Assembly: GCA_949297015.1 (NCBI GenBank)
Contig: CASFRF010000037.1
Location: 1 to 40,283, forward strand
Length of the DNA: 40,283 bases
Reading direction: 5' to 3'
DNA from: an uncultured bacterium
GTDB lineage: Bacteria; Verrucomicrobiota; Lentisphaeria; Victivallales; Victivallaceae
A program made the position numbers and the translations under genes. A model generated the notes under the pieces. It was not told the origin of the DNA. It searched no databases and was given only the letters and a program-made list of their open reading frames with translations. This document shows positions 1 through 7,183 of this stretch, in pieces; the first letter of the stretch is position 1, and every line of letters starts with the position of its first letter.

Positions 1-594
1 TTCGCCCAGCAGGACGTGGAGGAGCTCGGGCGGATCGCGACCATTCCGGTGATCAACGCGCTGACCGACGAGGAGCATCCCTGTCAGATTCTGGCCGATC
101 TGCTGACCATGAAGGAATACTCCGGACAGGTCGAAGGGACCCGGCTGGTCTTCTACGGAGACGGCCGCAGCAACATCACCAATTCGCTGATCGCCGCCGC
201 CCGGATCATGAACTTCGAGCTGGTGATCGCCGCCCCGCCGGAATTCCGGCCGGAGGAGTCGCGCCTGGCCGGGAATCCCAATGTGCGCTGGAGCGACGAC
301 CCGCTGGCGGCAGCGCGCGGCGCGGACTATCTGTACACCGACGTCTGGGTCAGCATGGGCTTTGAGGAGGAGGCGGAGCGCCGCCGCCGGATTCTGGCGC
401 CGTTCCAGGTCGATATGCGCATTGTCCGGGCGGCCAAACCCTCGGTCAAACTGCTGCACTGTCTGCCCGCGCACCGCGGCGAAGAGCTCAGCGCCGAGGT
501 CATGGATTCGCCCTACTCCATCGTCTTTGACGAGGCGGAGAACCGGCTCCATGTGCAGAAGGCGGTGATGTCGCTGCTGGCGGCGGGGAAGTAA
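1..594 (+). CDS. argF: Ornithine carbamoyltransferase, 5'-truncated by the window edge
   Basis: Transfers the carbamoyl group of carbamoyl phosphate to ornithine to make citrulline in arginine synthesis; cytoplasmic. The frame is open from base 1, so about the C-terminal 197 residues are present and the N-terminal carbamoyl-phosphate domain with the STRT loop is outside the window. Visible family motifs, in order, are HPCQ (bases 76-87) followed by ILADLLT, a GDGRSN nucleotide-fold turn, DVWVSMG, which is the SMG loop that marks ornithine (not aspartate) carbamoyltransferases, and HCLPAHRGEE, which carries the ornithine-binding cysteine. mntP starts 10 bases after the stop codon, so the two may share a transcript. 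Identity is very secure; only the start is unknown. Confidence 0.96.
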   Translation, partial: FAQQDVEELGRIATIPVINALTDEEHPCQILADLLTMKEYSGQVEGTRLVFYGDGRSNITNSLIAAARIMNFELVIAAPPEFRPEESRLAGNPNVRWSDDPLAAARGADYLYTDVWVSMGFEEEAERRRRILAPFQVDMRIVRAAKPSVKLLHCLPAHRGEELSAEVMDSPYSIVFDEAENRLHVQKAVMSLLAAGK

Positions 595-604
595 GCGTCT
601 GACA

Positions 605-1171
605 ATGGGTTTTTTCGCACTGCTGCTGCTGGCGCTCAGCGTGTCGCTCGATGCGCTGGCCGTTTCGGTGGCCGGAGCGCTCTGCGACCGGCAGCGGCCC
701 GGACTCCACGCGTTGGCGGCGGGCGGAGTGTTCGGTGGCTTTCAATTCCTGATGCCGCTGGCTGGATTCTACCTGATCCGTCCCTGGCAGGCGTGGGTCA
801 CGGCCTGGGATCACTGGCTGGCCTTGATTCTGCTCACACTGGTGGGAGGCAAAATGCTCTGGGAAGCGGCGCGGCCGCGGCCGGATTCGGAGCCGTGTGT
901 CCGGAGCCGGCCCTTTGCCCCGGGCGTGCTGTTGCTGGCCGGGGTCGCCACCAGTCTGGATGCGCTGGCGGTGGGCATTTCGCTGGCGCTGCTGAAGATT
1001 CCGGTCTGGCCGGCGGCCGTCGCCATGGGACTGGTTACGGCGCTGGTCGCCGCCGCCGGAGTGCTGCTGGCGGTCCGGGTCGGGCGCGACCGGCTGCCGG
1101 AGCGGGCGATGACCGCCGTAGGCGGCGCGGTGATCATTCTGATCGGGATCAAGATCTTTTTCACCTCATAA
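605..1171 (+). CDS. mntP: MntP-type manganese efflux pump
   Basis: Inner-membrane exporter that protects against excess Mn(II). The 188-residue protein has the usual MntP length and the internal two-repeat layout with about six hydrophobic helices. Each repeat carries the family motif SLDALAV, with its aspartate at residues 16 and 119, matching the conserved transport aspartates of the family. The ATG follows argF by 10 bases. The purine-rich ggcggggaag that could serve as ribosome site lies inside the end of argF, which suggests translational coupling. There is no room for a yybP-ykoY Mn riboswitch, which often precedes mntP elsewhere, so any Mn control must act at the argF promoter outside the window or not at all. 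Confidence 0.93.
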   Translation: MGFFALLLLALSVSLDALAVSVAGALCDRQRPGLHALAAGGVFGGFQFLMPLAGFYLIRPWQAWVTAWDHWLALILLTLVGGKMLWEAARPRPDSEPCVRSRPFAPGVLLLAGVATSLDALAVGISLALLKIPVWPAAVAMGLVTALVAAAGVLLAVRVGRDRLPERAMTAVGGAVIILIGIKIFFTS

Positions 1172-1190
1172 CTCAAATTCGGGAGGAGAA

Positions 1191-2879
1191 ATGATGGATA
1201 TACCGGTGCGTCACCTGCAAGCGGACCTGGTGGTGGTCGGCGGTGGACTTTCCGGCTTGATGACGGCGGTGGCTGCGGCCCGCAACGGGGCGAAAGCAAT
1301 TCTGGTGCAGGACCGGCCGATGCTCGGCGGAAACGCCTCCAGTGAAATCCGCATGTGGATCTGCGGTGCCCACGGGGCGAACAACAAGGAGAGCGGGCTG
1401 CTCGAAGAGTTGATGTGCGACAACTACTTCTACAATCCCGAACTCAAATACACGGTCTGGGACGACGTGATGTTCAATCTGGCGCACCGCGAACCGAACC
1501 TGAAGCTGCTGCTGAACACCACGGTGCAGTCGGTGCGGACCGAGGCCGGGCGGATTCTTTCGGTCCGGGGTTGGAATCTGACCGAATACTGTTTCTACGA
1601 ACTCTCGGGCAAGCTCTTTGCCGACTGCTCCGGCGACGGCATTCTGCGCCTTTCCGGCGCGGAGTACCGGCAGGGGCGCGAAAGTTCCGCCGAATTCAAC
1701 GAAAGCCACGCCCCGGCGGAAGCCGACGCCAAGACCATGGGCAATTCGATTCTGATCCAGGTCCGGCGTACCGACGTCCACCGCCCGTTCCGCGCGCCGG
1801 AGTGGGCCTACCACTACACCGACGAGACCGCCCCCAAACGGCGGCTGTACGCCGACGACAACTTCTGGTGGATGGAGTTCGGCGGCGTGCGCGACACCAT
1901 CCGCGACGCGGAGGAGATCCGGCTGGAACTCATGAAGATCGCCTACGGCGTCTGGGAGTACATCAAGAACCATCCCGACGGCCGCGGCCGTCAGTGGGAG
2001 CTCGACTGGATCGGCAAACTCCCCGGCAAGCGTGAGAGCGTCCGCTATGTGGGCGACCACACCATCTGCCAGTCGGAGGTCGAGGCGGGCGGGCGCTATC
2101 CCGACGTCATCGGCCACGGCGGCTGGAGCATGGATGACCACCACCCCGAGGCGATCTACTATCCGGGGCCCCCGACCATCTATCACCCGGCGCCCTCGCC
2201 TTACGGCATTCCCTACCGGGCGCTGTACTCCAGAAATATCGAAAATCTGTTCTTCGCCGGGCGCGATCTCTCGGCCACGCACATGGCGCTGAGCTCGACC
2301 CGGGTTATGGCCACCTGCGCGGTGATGGGTCAGGCGGTCGGCACCGCCGCCGCGCTGGCGATCCGCTACGGCACCACGCCGCGCGGCGTCTACCGCGAGC
2401 ATCTGGCGGAGCTGCAGGACACGCTGCAGGATCAGGATCAATTCATCCCCTACCGGCAACGGCGGGTCAGCGACCTCACCCGGCGCGGCCACAGCACCCA
2501 TCCCGAGCTCGCCGACGGCGACGACCGCAACCAGGCGGCCACCATTCCGCTGAACACCGCCTGTGCGATCGAATTCGATCATCCGGAGACGATCAAGTCC
2601 TGCCGGATCATCTTCGACAGCGATTTGTCGGACTACAAGAAGATGCGCTGCGTCGAAGGGGTTCAGGCCTGCCGCCGATTCGCCCCCTACTTCACCCGGA
2701 ACTTCCGACTGGAGGCGAAACTCGACGGCGTCTGGCAACCGCTGGCGACGATCCGGGACAACCACCACCGGCTGGTCACTCCGGAGTTCGCCCCGGTCGC
2801 AGTCACGGCGGTCCGGCTGATTCCCGAGCGCACCTGGGGAGGAGACTCCGCCCGGCTGTTCTCCTTTGAAGTGCGCTGA
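1191..2879 (+). CDS. FAD-dependent oxidoreductase (FAD_oxidored family) with C-terminal beta-sandwich-like domain
   Basis: A flavoprotein of the FAD_oxidored type found in carbohydrate-degrading bacteria; substrate unknown. The 562-residue protein opens with a Rossmann fold: GGGLSG at residues 17-22 and an acidic strand end, followed by LGGNASSEIRMW, which is typical of this family. A second FAD-contact block (FFAGRDLSATHMAL followed by an MGQAVGTAAAL helix) lies near residues 355-395. The last 120 or so residues are beta-rich and end VTAVRLIPERTWGG...FSFEV, which resembles a discoidin-like carbohydrate-binding module. No signal peptide is visible. GGGAGGAG (from 1181) sits just ahead of the ATG. 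The ATG three bases downstream is an alternative start. The gene is 19 bases after mntP and converges with the XRE gene. Confidence 0.85.
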   Translation: MMDIPVRHLQADLVVVGGGLSGLMTAVAAARNGAKAILVQDRPMLGGNASSEIRMWICGAHGANNKESGLLEELMCDNYFYNPELKYTVWDDVMFNLAHREPNLKLLLNTTVQSVRTEAGRILSVRGWNLTEYCFYELSGKLFADCSGDGILRLSGAEYRQGRESSAEFNESHAPAEADAKTMGNSILIQVRRTDVHRPFRAPEWAYHYTDETAPKRRLYADDNFWWMEFGGVRDTIRDAEEIRLELMKIAYGVWEYIKNHPDGRGRQWELDWIGKLPGKRESVRYVGDHTICQSEVEAGGRYPDVIGHGGWSMDDHHPEAIYYPGPPTIYHPAPSPYGIPYRALYSRNIENLFFAGRDLSATHMALSSTRVMATCAVMGQAVGTAAALAIRYGTTPRGVYREHLAELQDTLQDQDQFIPYRQRRVSDLTRRGHSTHPELADGDDRNQAATIPLNTACAIEFDHPETIKSCRIIFDSDLSDYKKMRCVEGVQACRRFAPYFTRNFRLEAKLDGVWQPLATIRDNHHRLVTPEFAPVAVTAVRLIPERTWGGDSARLFSFEVR

Positions 2880-2924
2880 ACGGCCTCCCGACCGGCCCCG
2901 GGGCTCGTCGGCGCGGCTCCGGGG

Positions 2925-3422
2925 TCAACGCGACAGAGGCGGTTCGAGCCCGGCGTTCCGGGCCATCTGCTCTTCGTTGTCGCGGGTCATCTGCTCGATC
3001 CGGCGCATGATTTCCAGCTGCTGATGCGGAATCAGATTCCGGAACTTGGCGACGAACAGCGCCTCGAGCGCGTCGCCGCCCACGCGGGCGGCGGCAGCAT
3101 CCGGCGCGGGTTCCGGGCGGGCGGAGACGTAGAGCTCCAGCAGCCACTCGTACTGATCCTCGGTGATGCGCACGCGCAAATACTCGGCGATCCGGTCGAA
3201 CAGCTCCTCATCCGGGAACACCGTGCCGTGGACGATCCGGGAGATCGTCTGCTGCCGCACCCCCAGCTCCTCGGCCAGCTCGACCTGCGGCAGATGATGC
3301 AGCTTCAGAATCTGTCGAAGCGCCCTGGCGAATTGTTCACCGCCAGACCGGGTTGTCGCGGTCACTGAAAACCTCTCTTTGAATTGCTCGATCTCTGCGC
3401 TTACCATAGCCCAACGGCGCAT
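2925..3422 (-). CDS. XRE/Cro-type helix-turn-helix regulator
   Basis: A 165-residue putative DNA-binding regulator. The helix-turn-helix lies near residues 45-66 (VELAEELGVRQQTISRIVHG), with the Q-x-T-I-S recognition-helix pattern of the XRE family. The remainder (about 85-165) is a charged helical region ending RRIEQMTRDNEEQM, perhaps for oligomerisation. The start at 3422 has AGAAGG 11 bases upstream. The internal ATG at 3407 has no better ribosome site. It is transcribed away from the small gene at 3577, and the shared AT-rich intergenic region contains a perfect 10-bp palindrome. Autoregulation and control of the small gene are therefore plausible, but this is inference. A toxin-antitoxin role cannot be excluded. 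Confidence 0.8.
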   Translation of the reverse strand: MRRWAMVSAEIEQFKERFSVTATTRSGGEQFARALRQILKLHHLPQVELAEELGVRQQTISRIVHGTVFPDEELFDRIAEYLRVRITEDQYEWLLELYVSARPEPAPDAAAARVGGDALEALFVAKFRNLIPHQQLEIMRRIEQMTRDNEEQMARNAGLEPPLSR

Positions 3423-3452
3423 TTTTGCAAGAACCTTCTTTTCTGCAATTCC

Positions 3453-3470
3453 AAAAAAAATTAAAAAAAA
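3453..3470. other. A8-TT-A8 tract
   Basis: Eight A, two T, then eight A, in an otherwise GC-rich genome. It lies 19 bases upstream of the -35 candidate at 3489 and could act as an UP-element or bent DNA for the + promoter, or contribute to the leader of the XRE gene on the other strand. Confidence 0.4.
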
Positions 3471-3488
3471 CCAGTTAAAAACAATATT

Positions 3489-3516
3489 TTGACTTGTAAT
3501 TCCGGAATATTATTGT
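3489..3516 (+). promoter_or_regulatory. Promoter candidate for the 60-residue protein
   Basis: TTGACT (3489-3494), a 16-base spacer, then TATTGT (3511-3516). The match is good for -35 and moderate for -10. It predicts a transcript start near 3523 and a leader of about 54 bases before the ATG at 3577. Confidence 0.5.
3499..3508. promoter_or_regulatory. Palindromic operator candidate in the divergent XRE/small-protein promoter
   Basis: ATTCCGGAAT is a perfect 10-bp palindrome located between the -35 and -10 candidates. A protein bound here would block the + promoter. The adjacent XRE protein is the obvious candidate binder; this is inference. Confidence 0.4.
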
Positions 3517-3576
3517 ATCTTTTCAATAAACGTGCAAATAAAATTCACTGCTGTCAAGTTTGATGGGAGGTTTGAG

Positions 3577-3759
3577 ATGTCGCGTATGGAAATCCAGCGT
3601 CTGCTGGCCGGACTCCGGTTGCTGGTTCAAAGAGGGGTGATCCACGCCGACACTCTGGACTTGGTGACCCGGTTGCTGTACGAAAAACAGCTCATCCCGG
3701 ATCCCCCCCAAACCGCCTCGACCGGTCAGTCCGGGGCCCCGGCTCCCGACCGGCTCTGA
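3577..3759 (+). CDS. Small hypothetical protein, 60 residues
   Basis: I do not recognise a family. The frame opens 45 bases earlier, but a strong ribosome site GGGAGG (3565-3570) stands six bases before the ATG at 3577, so that start is chosen. The first 40 residues look like an amphipathic helical segment with several leucines and charged residues (LLAGLRLLVQRGVIHADTLD). The last 20 are proline, glycine and serine rich and probably disordered. It is soluble, with no membrane segment. It is divergent from the XRE regulator and preceded by a plausible promoter, which supports it being a real gene. It could be a partner or target of that regulator. Confidence 0.55.
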   Translation: MSRMEIQRLLAGLRLLVQRGVIHADTLDLVTRLLYEKQLIPDPPQTASTGQSGAPAPDRL

Positions 3760-3771
3760 GCTCGAGATTCC

Positions 3772-3848
3772 CCGCCCCGGTGGCCGGGAGGGACGGCACG
3801 TTCGACCCACTTCCGGAAAATCCGCGTACAGTCCGCCCCGGTGGCCGG
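3772..3848. repeat. Two 16-bp direct repeats
   Basis: CCGCCCCGGTGGCCGG occurs at 3772-3787 and again at 3833-3848, 61 bases apart, in the non-coding stretch between the small gene and the dehydrogenase operon. The rest of 3760-3950 shows no gene. A recombination scar or protein-binding sites are both possible. Confidence 0.5.
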
Positions 3849-3951
3849 AGCTGCCGCCGGAGCGGGCTGCCCACTCAGAAACCGCACGGACTCCGCTCGA
3901 AAATTCCGGGCGGAAAGCATAATTTGTGCTAACAATGAGTGGTTCCTCCCC

Positions 3952-3979
3952 TTGCAAAAAGAGGCCGGGCCGCTATCTT
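3952..3979 (+). promoter_or_regulatory. Promoter candidate for the dehydrogenase pair
   Basis: TTGCAA (3952-3957), a 16-base spacer, then TATCTT (3974-3979). Both boxes match the sigma-70 consensus at four of six positions. The leader to the ATG at 4043 would be about 57 bases, and the -10 box overlaps a 13-bp palindrome. Confidence 0.45.
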
Positions 3980-3989
3980 TACCGTAAAG
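3977..3989. promoter_or_regulatory. Palindromic operator candidate
   Basis: CTTTAC-C-GTAAAG, a perfect 6+1+6 inverted repeat, overlaps the -10 box and predicted transcript start of the dehydrogenase operon. That is where a repressor of the LacI or GntR type would bind. No such regulator gene is in the window. Confidence 0.45.
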
Positions 3990-4042
3990 GTACGGAAAGA
4001 CTGCGATCCGGCAGTAAAACTCAAACAACCAAGAGAGATTCG

Positions 4043-5071
4043 ATGAAAACCAAGGCAATCGTTTTCCCCGCCGCGGGCGCGGTTGAGCTCCGGGAGCTCA
4101 CGCTGCCCGACCCCACTCCCAAAGATCTGGTGGTGGAGACCGTCAAAAGCGCAATCTCCGTGGGCACCGAGCGCTGGCTCTATCAGGGTAAGCGCCAGGA
4201 GATCGCCTTCCCCACTGTTCCCGGCTACCTCGGAATCGGCCGGGTGCTGGAGGTCGGCAGCGAGGCGGCGACGCGCGGCCACCGGGTCGGCGAACTGGTC
4301 AACTTTTCGACCAGCCGGTTGCCGGCGGGGTATGACCGGACCTGGATGGGCACCCATCTTTCGCACGCGGTGATCAATGCCTGCGACGGAGTCGATTATG
4401 TGGAGGGCGAATTCAACGCCACGCTGATCGAAAAGGTGCCCGAAGGCTGCACCCCGGAACAGGTCGCGCTGACCCAGCTCTGCGCCGTGGCCTACCGGGG
4501 AATCGAAATGGCCACCGTGCCGGCGGGCGTCAAGGTGCTGGTCAACGGACTCGGCGTGCTCGGGCAGTTCGCGGTGCAGCTCTGCCGACTCAAGGGGGCG
4601 CGCGTGGCGGCGGCCGACGTGCGGGAATCGCGGCTCCGGCTGGCCCGGGAGTACGGGGCGGAGTGGCTGATCGATTCGCGCAAGGAGAAGGTGGTGGAGG
4701 TCGCGCCGGAGATCACCGGCGGCAAGGGCTTTGACATCATCATCGACACGTCGAGCATTCCGGCGGTCTGCATGGAGATCTTCCCCGCGCTGCGGCTCTA
4801 CGGCAAATTCATCTTCCAGGGCTGGTATCCGCCGCCCTCGACCTTCGACTGCAATCTGATGCACGGGCGGATTCCGACCTGCTACTTCCCCTGCGGCGAC
4901 ACCGGGCGCGAAACCCGCGTGGCCATGGAGCAGGTGGCGGCCGGGCTGATCGACGAACTCAAGATGATCACCCACACGGTCCGGCCGGAGGAGGCCCCGG
5001 CGATCTACCGGATGATCGACGAGAACCGCGAAGAGTTCATGGGCATTCTGTTCGACTGGGGGACCCGATGA
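4043..5071 (+). CDS. Zinc-less medium-chain dehydrogenase/reductase (BchC-like)
   Basis: An NAD(P)-dependent dehydrogenase of the medium-chain superfamily; substrate unknown, probably a sugar or polyol given the neighbours. The 342-residue protein has the GroES-like N-terminal half and a Rossmann half with NGLGVLGQFAVQLCRL. The catalytic zinc position is not conserved: where zinc enzymes have GHE, this protein has GYLGIGRV (from residue 61), and SVGTERW resembles BchC-type relatives. The frame stays open upstream to 3926, but the promoter candidate and the AAGAGAG ribosome site (4031-4037) support the ATG at 4043. Its stop overlaps the next start (ATGA), so the two dehydrogenases are translationally coupled. 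Confidence 0.82.
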   Translation: MKTKAIVFPAAGAVELRELTLPDPTPKDLVVETVKSAISVGTERWLYQGKRQEIAFPTVPGYLGIGRVLEVGSEAATRGHRVGELVNFSTSRLPAGYDRTWMGTHLSHAVINACDGVDYVEGEFNATLIEKVPEGCTPEQVALTQLCAVAYRGIEMATVPAGVKVLVNGLGVLGQFAVQLCRLKGARVAAADVRESRLRLAREYGAEWLIDSRKEKVVEVAPEITGGKGFDIIIDTSSIPAVCMEIFPALRLYGKFIFQGWYPPPSTFDCNLMHGRIPTCYFPCGDTGRETRVAMEQVAAGLIDELKMITHTVRPEEAPAIYRMIDENREEFMGILFDWGTR

Positions 5072-6081
5072 AAGCATTGATCGTCACCGCCGACCACCGG
5101 CTGGAAATGCGGGAAATCTCCCGTCCGGAGCCGGGGCCTTACGATGCGCTGGTCCGGATTCTGGGCTGCGGCATCTGTTCGACCACCGACCGGGAACTGA
5201 TCAAGGGCACCCAGCCCTATAACCGGGAATATCCGTGCATTCTCGGCCACGAATCGATCGGCGAGGTGATCGCCGTCGGCGACAAGGTCACCAAATTCAA
5301 GGTCGGCGACTGGGTGACCCGGCCCTACGCGCTCTATCCGGGGCAGCACCGGGACGGGTTGGCCAGCGCCTGGGGCGGCTTTGCCGAATACGGGCTGGTG
5401 ATGGATGGTCCGGCCATGGGCCTGACCGACGACTACACCGCGCTGCGTCAGAACGTGGTGCCCAAGGGGCTGACTCTGGAACAGGCGGTGCTGGCCATGG
5501 CGCTGGCCGAGACCGCCAGCTGGACCTGGGGCCTGCCCCCGGCGGCGGGGCGCGACGTGGTGGTGGCCGGGACCGGCATCGCCGGGCTCGGCATCGCGTT
5601 GTGGTGGAAGTTCGCGGGCGCGGAGTCGGTGACCGTAATCGGCCGCCGTGACGAGCGGCTGGAACTGGCCCGGGCCATCGCCGCGGACTACACCGTGAAC
5701 TCCCGGAAGGAGGACCCGGTGGAGGTCATCCGGCGGCGGCTGCCGCAGGGGGCGGCGCTGTTCGCCGAAGCGGCGGGGAGTCACGAGCTGGTCAACCTCG
5801 GGCTGCGCTGCGTCGGAGTCAAGGGAACCGTGGGGATCTACGGGGTGACCCCGGATCTGAAATACGACTTCAACGTGGGCTGCGGCAGCGGGGAGTTCAA
5901 GGTGGCGCTGGCACCGGCCAGCGAGCATGTGGCCTTCCACTGGGTCTGCGAGGTGCTGCGCCGCGGCTGGGTGCCGGTGGATCAGCTGCTGAACCTCCGG
6001 CTGCCCTTTACCGAATACGAGAAGGCGTTTGCCGAGGTCAGCGCGGGACGGGCGGTCAAAGCCATGCTTTACTGGCGCTGA
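5068..6081 (+). CDS. Zinc-dependent medium-chain alcohol/polyol dehydrogenase
   Basis: Oxidises an alcohol or sugar with NAD(P); exact substrate unknown. The 337-residue protein carries the catalytic-zinc motifs GxCxTTD (cysteine 37) and GHE (histidine 61, glutamate 62, in LGHESIGEV), plus a Rossmann turn GTGIAGLGIALW and an arginine pair (GRRDERLE) that may favour NADP. The four-cysteine structural-zinc loop of classical alcohol dehydrogenases is absent. It overlaps the preceding zinc-less paralogue by 4 bases, which suggests that the two act in one pathway, perhaps consecutive oxidation and reduction (epimerisation) of one sugar carbon. That role is inference. Confidence 0.85.
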   Translation: MKALIVTADHRLEMREISRPEPGPYDALVRILGCGICSTTDRELIKGTQPYNREYPCILGHESIGEVIAVGDKVTKFKVGDWVTRPYALYPGQHRDGLASAWGGFAEYGLVMDGPAMGLTDDYTALRQNVVPKGLTLEQAVLAMALAETASWTWGLPPAAGRDVVVAGTGIAGLGIALWWKFAGAESVTVIGRRDERLELARAIAADYTVNSRKEDPVEVIRRRLPQGAALFAEAAGSHELVNLGLRCVGVKGTVGIYGVTPDLKYDFNVGCGSGEFKVALAPASEHVAFHWVCEVLRRGWVPVDQLLNLRLPFTEYEKAFAEVSAGRAVKAMLYWR

Positions 6082-6118
6082 CGCAGCCGGTTCCGACGTT
6101 GAAAACAGCCGTCGCCGA

Positions 6119-6147
6119 TTGACAGAAACCGGCGGCGGCTTTATATT
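6119..6147 (+). promoter_or_regulatory. Strong sigma-70-type promoter for the Gfo/Idh-gcvT pair
   Basis: TTGACA (6119-6124, perfect), a 17-base spacer, then TATATT (6142-6147, five of six). This is the best promoter match on the + strand in the window. The transcript would start near 6154, which rules out the in-frame ATG at 6148 and supports the start at 6217, with a 5' leader of about 63 bases. Confidence 0.72.
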
Positions 6148-6216
6148 ATGATGCTGCGTGAAAGCGGACAGCGAACATTGAATCGCGGCGTCTCAGCCGC
6201 TCAACGGGGAAGAGCC

Positions 6217-7182
6217 ATGCACAGGACAGTCAAAGTCGGGTTGTACGGGGAGAACGGTCATCAGATTTATCAGGCGGAGAATTTGCCGGGGGTCCGGATT
6301 GTGGGAGCGGCGAAGATCGCGCCGGAGAAACTTCCGGAGTCGATCCGCGACCGGGTCCGCTATTACGATTCGCTCGACGAGCTGCTGGCGGGGGACTGCG
6401 AGGTGGTGTCGCTCTGCTCGCCCTATCGCCGGGATCAGGCCTTCGACGCGGTGCGCTGTCTGGAGGCGGGCAAGCACGCCTACGGCGAGAAGCCCAGCGC
6501 CTTCACCGAAAGCGAGCTGGATCTGATTCTGGCGACCAGCGCCCGGACCGGCAAAATCTATCACGAAATGGCCGGAACGCTGCTGGAGGCCCCCTACGCC
6601 GGAGTCCGCCGCCTGGTGCAGGAGGGGGTGATCGGCAAGGTGATCGACGTCCACAGCCAGAAGGCCTACCCCTGGTTCGACAGCCGCCCCGCGGATGAGG
6701 ACATCGACGGCGGGCTGATGCGGCAGGTCGGAATCTACAACATGCGCTTCACCGAATTCATCGCCGGGGTGAAGATCGCCTCGGTGACCGCCCGCGAGAC
6801 GTTGCTGGGCAATCCGGTGCCGGGCAGCCGCTGCCGCCGGGCCGCGGTGTTCGCCATGACCCTTGAGAACGGCGGCGTGGCCAGCGGTAACGCCAGTTAC
6901 CTCGGCCCCCGGCAGCCGGAGTGGACCCGCTGGGGCTACGAATACGTGCGGATCTTCGGCGAGAAAGGGTTTATCGAGTGCCTCAATCTGGGGGAGACGG
7001 TCCGGCTCTTTCTGCATCAGGGCGGGGTCCGGGAGCTCGATCTGTCGGGCGAGCACACCGACTACTTCGGAGCCTTCGTCGAGGAGATCGCCACCGGGCG
7101 CAAGGTGATTCCGCTGGAGCTGGCCGATGAACTCAGCCCCACCCGCTGGGTGATCCGGGCCAAACGTTCGGTCACGGCGTAA
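6217..7182 (+). CDS. Gfo/Idh/MocA-family oxidoreductase
   Basis: NAD(P)-dependent sugar oxidoreductase family; substrate unknown. The 321-residue protein starts with a beta-strand and dinucleotide turn (VGLYGENGHQ, a variant of GxGxxG) and has the family GEKP motif at residues 90-93, with the lysine that normally serves the active site. The C-terminal alpha/beta domain contains DGGLMRQVGIYNMR where catalytic residues usually sit. The usual histidine of the D..H pair is not obvious there. GGGGA (6206-6210) precedes the ATG by six bases. gcvT begins one base after the stop codon. Together with the upstream dehydrogenases this suggests a small sugar-oxidation locus. Confidence 0.85.
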   Translation: MHRTVKVGLYGENGHQIYQAENLPGVRIVGAAKIAPEKLPESIRDRVRYYDSLDELLAGDCEVVSLCSPYRRDQAFDAVRCLEAGKHAYGEKPSAFTESELDLILATSARTGKIYHEMAGTLLEAPYAGVRRLVQEGVIGKVIDVHSQKAYPWFDSRPADEDIDGGLMRQVGIYNMRFTEFIAGVKIASVTARETLLGNPVPGSRCRRAAVFAMTLENGGVASGNASYLGPRQPEWTRWGYEYVRIFGEKGFIECLNLGETVRLFLHQGGVRELDLSGEHTDYFGAFVEEIATGRKVIPLELADELSPTRWVIRAKRSVTA

Positions 7183-7183
7183 C

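Noticed and set aside
1173..2768. A 531-codon frame on the - strand opposite the FAD oxidoreductase
   Set aside because: No motifs, shadow composition, and the + strand frame has clear FAD-binding signatures and a good ribosome site.
2880..2924. GC-rich inverted repeat (GCCCCGGGGC at 2895-2904) between convergent genes
   Set aside because: Could be a terminator stem, but no T-run follows on either strand, so it was not called.
3731..3742. CCGGGGCCCCGG palindrome at the end of the small gene as a terminator
   Set aside because: It is inside the coding frame and not followed by a T-run; GC-rich palindromes of this size recur in the window.
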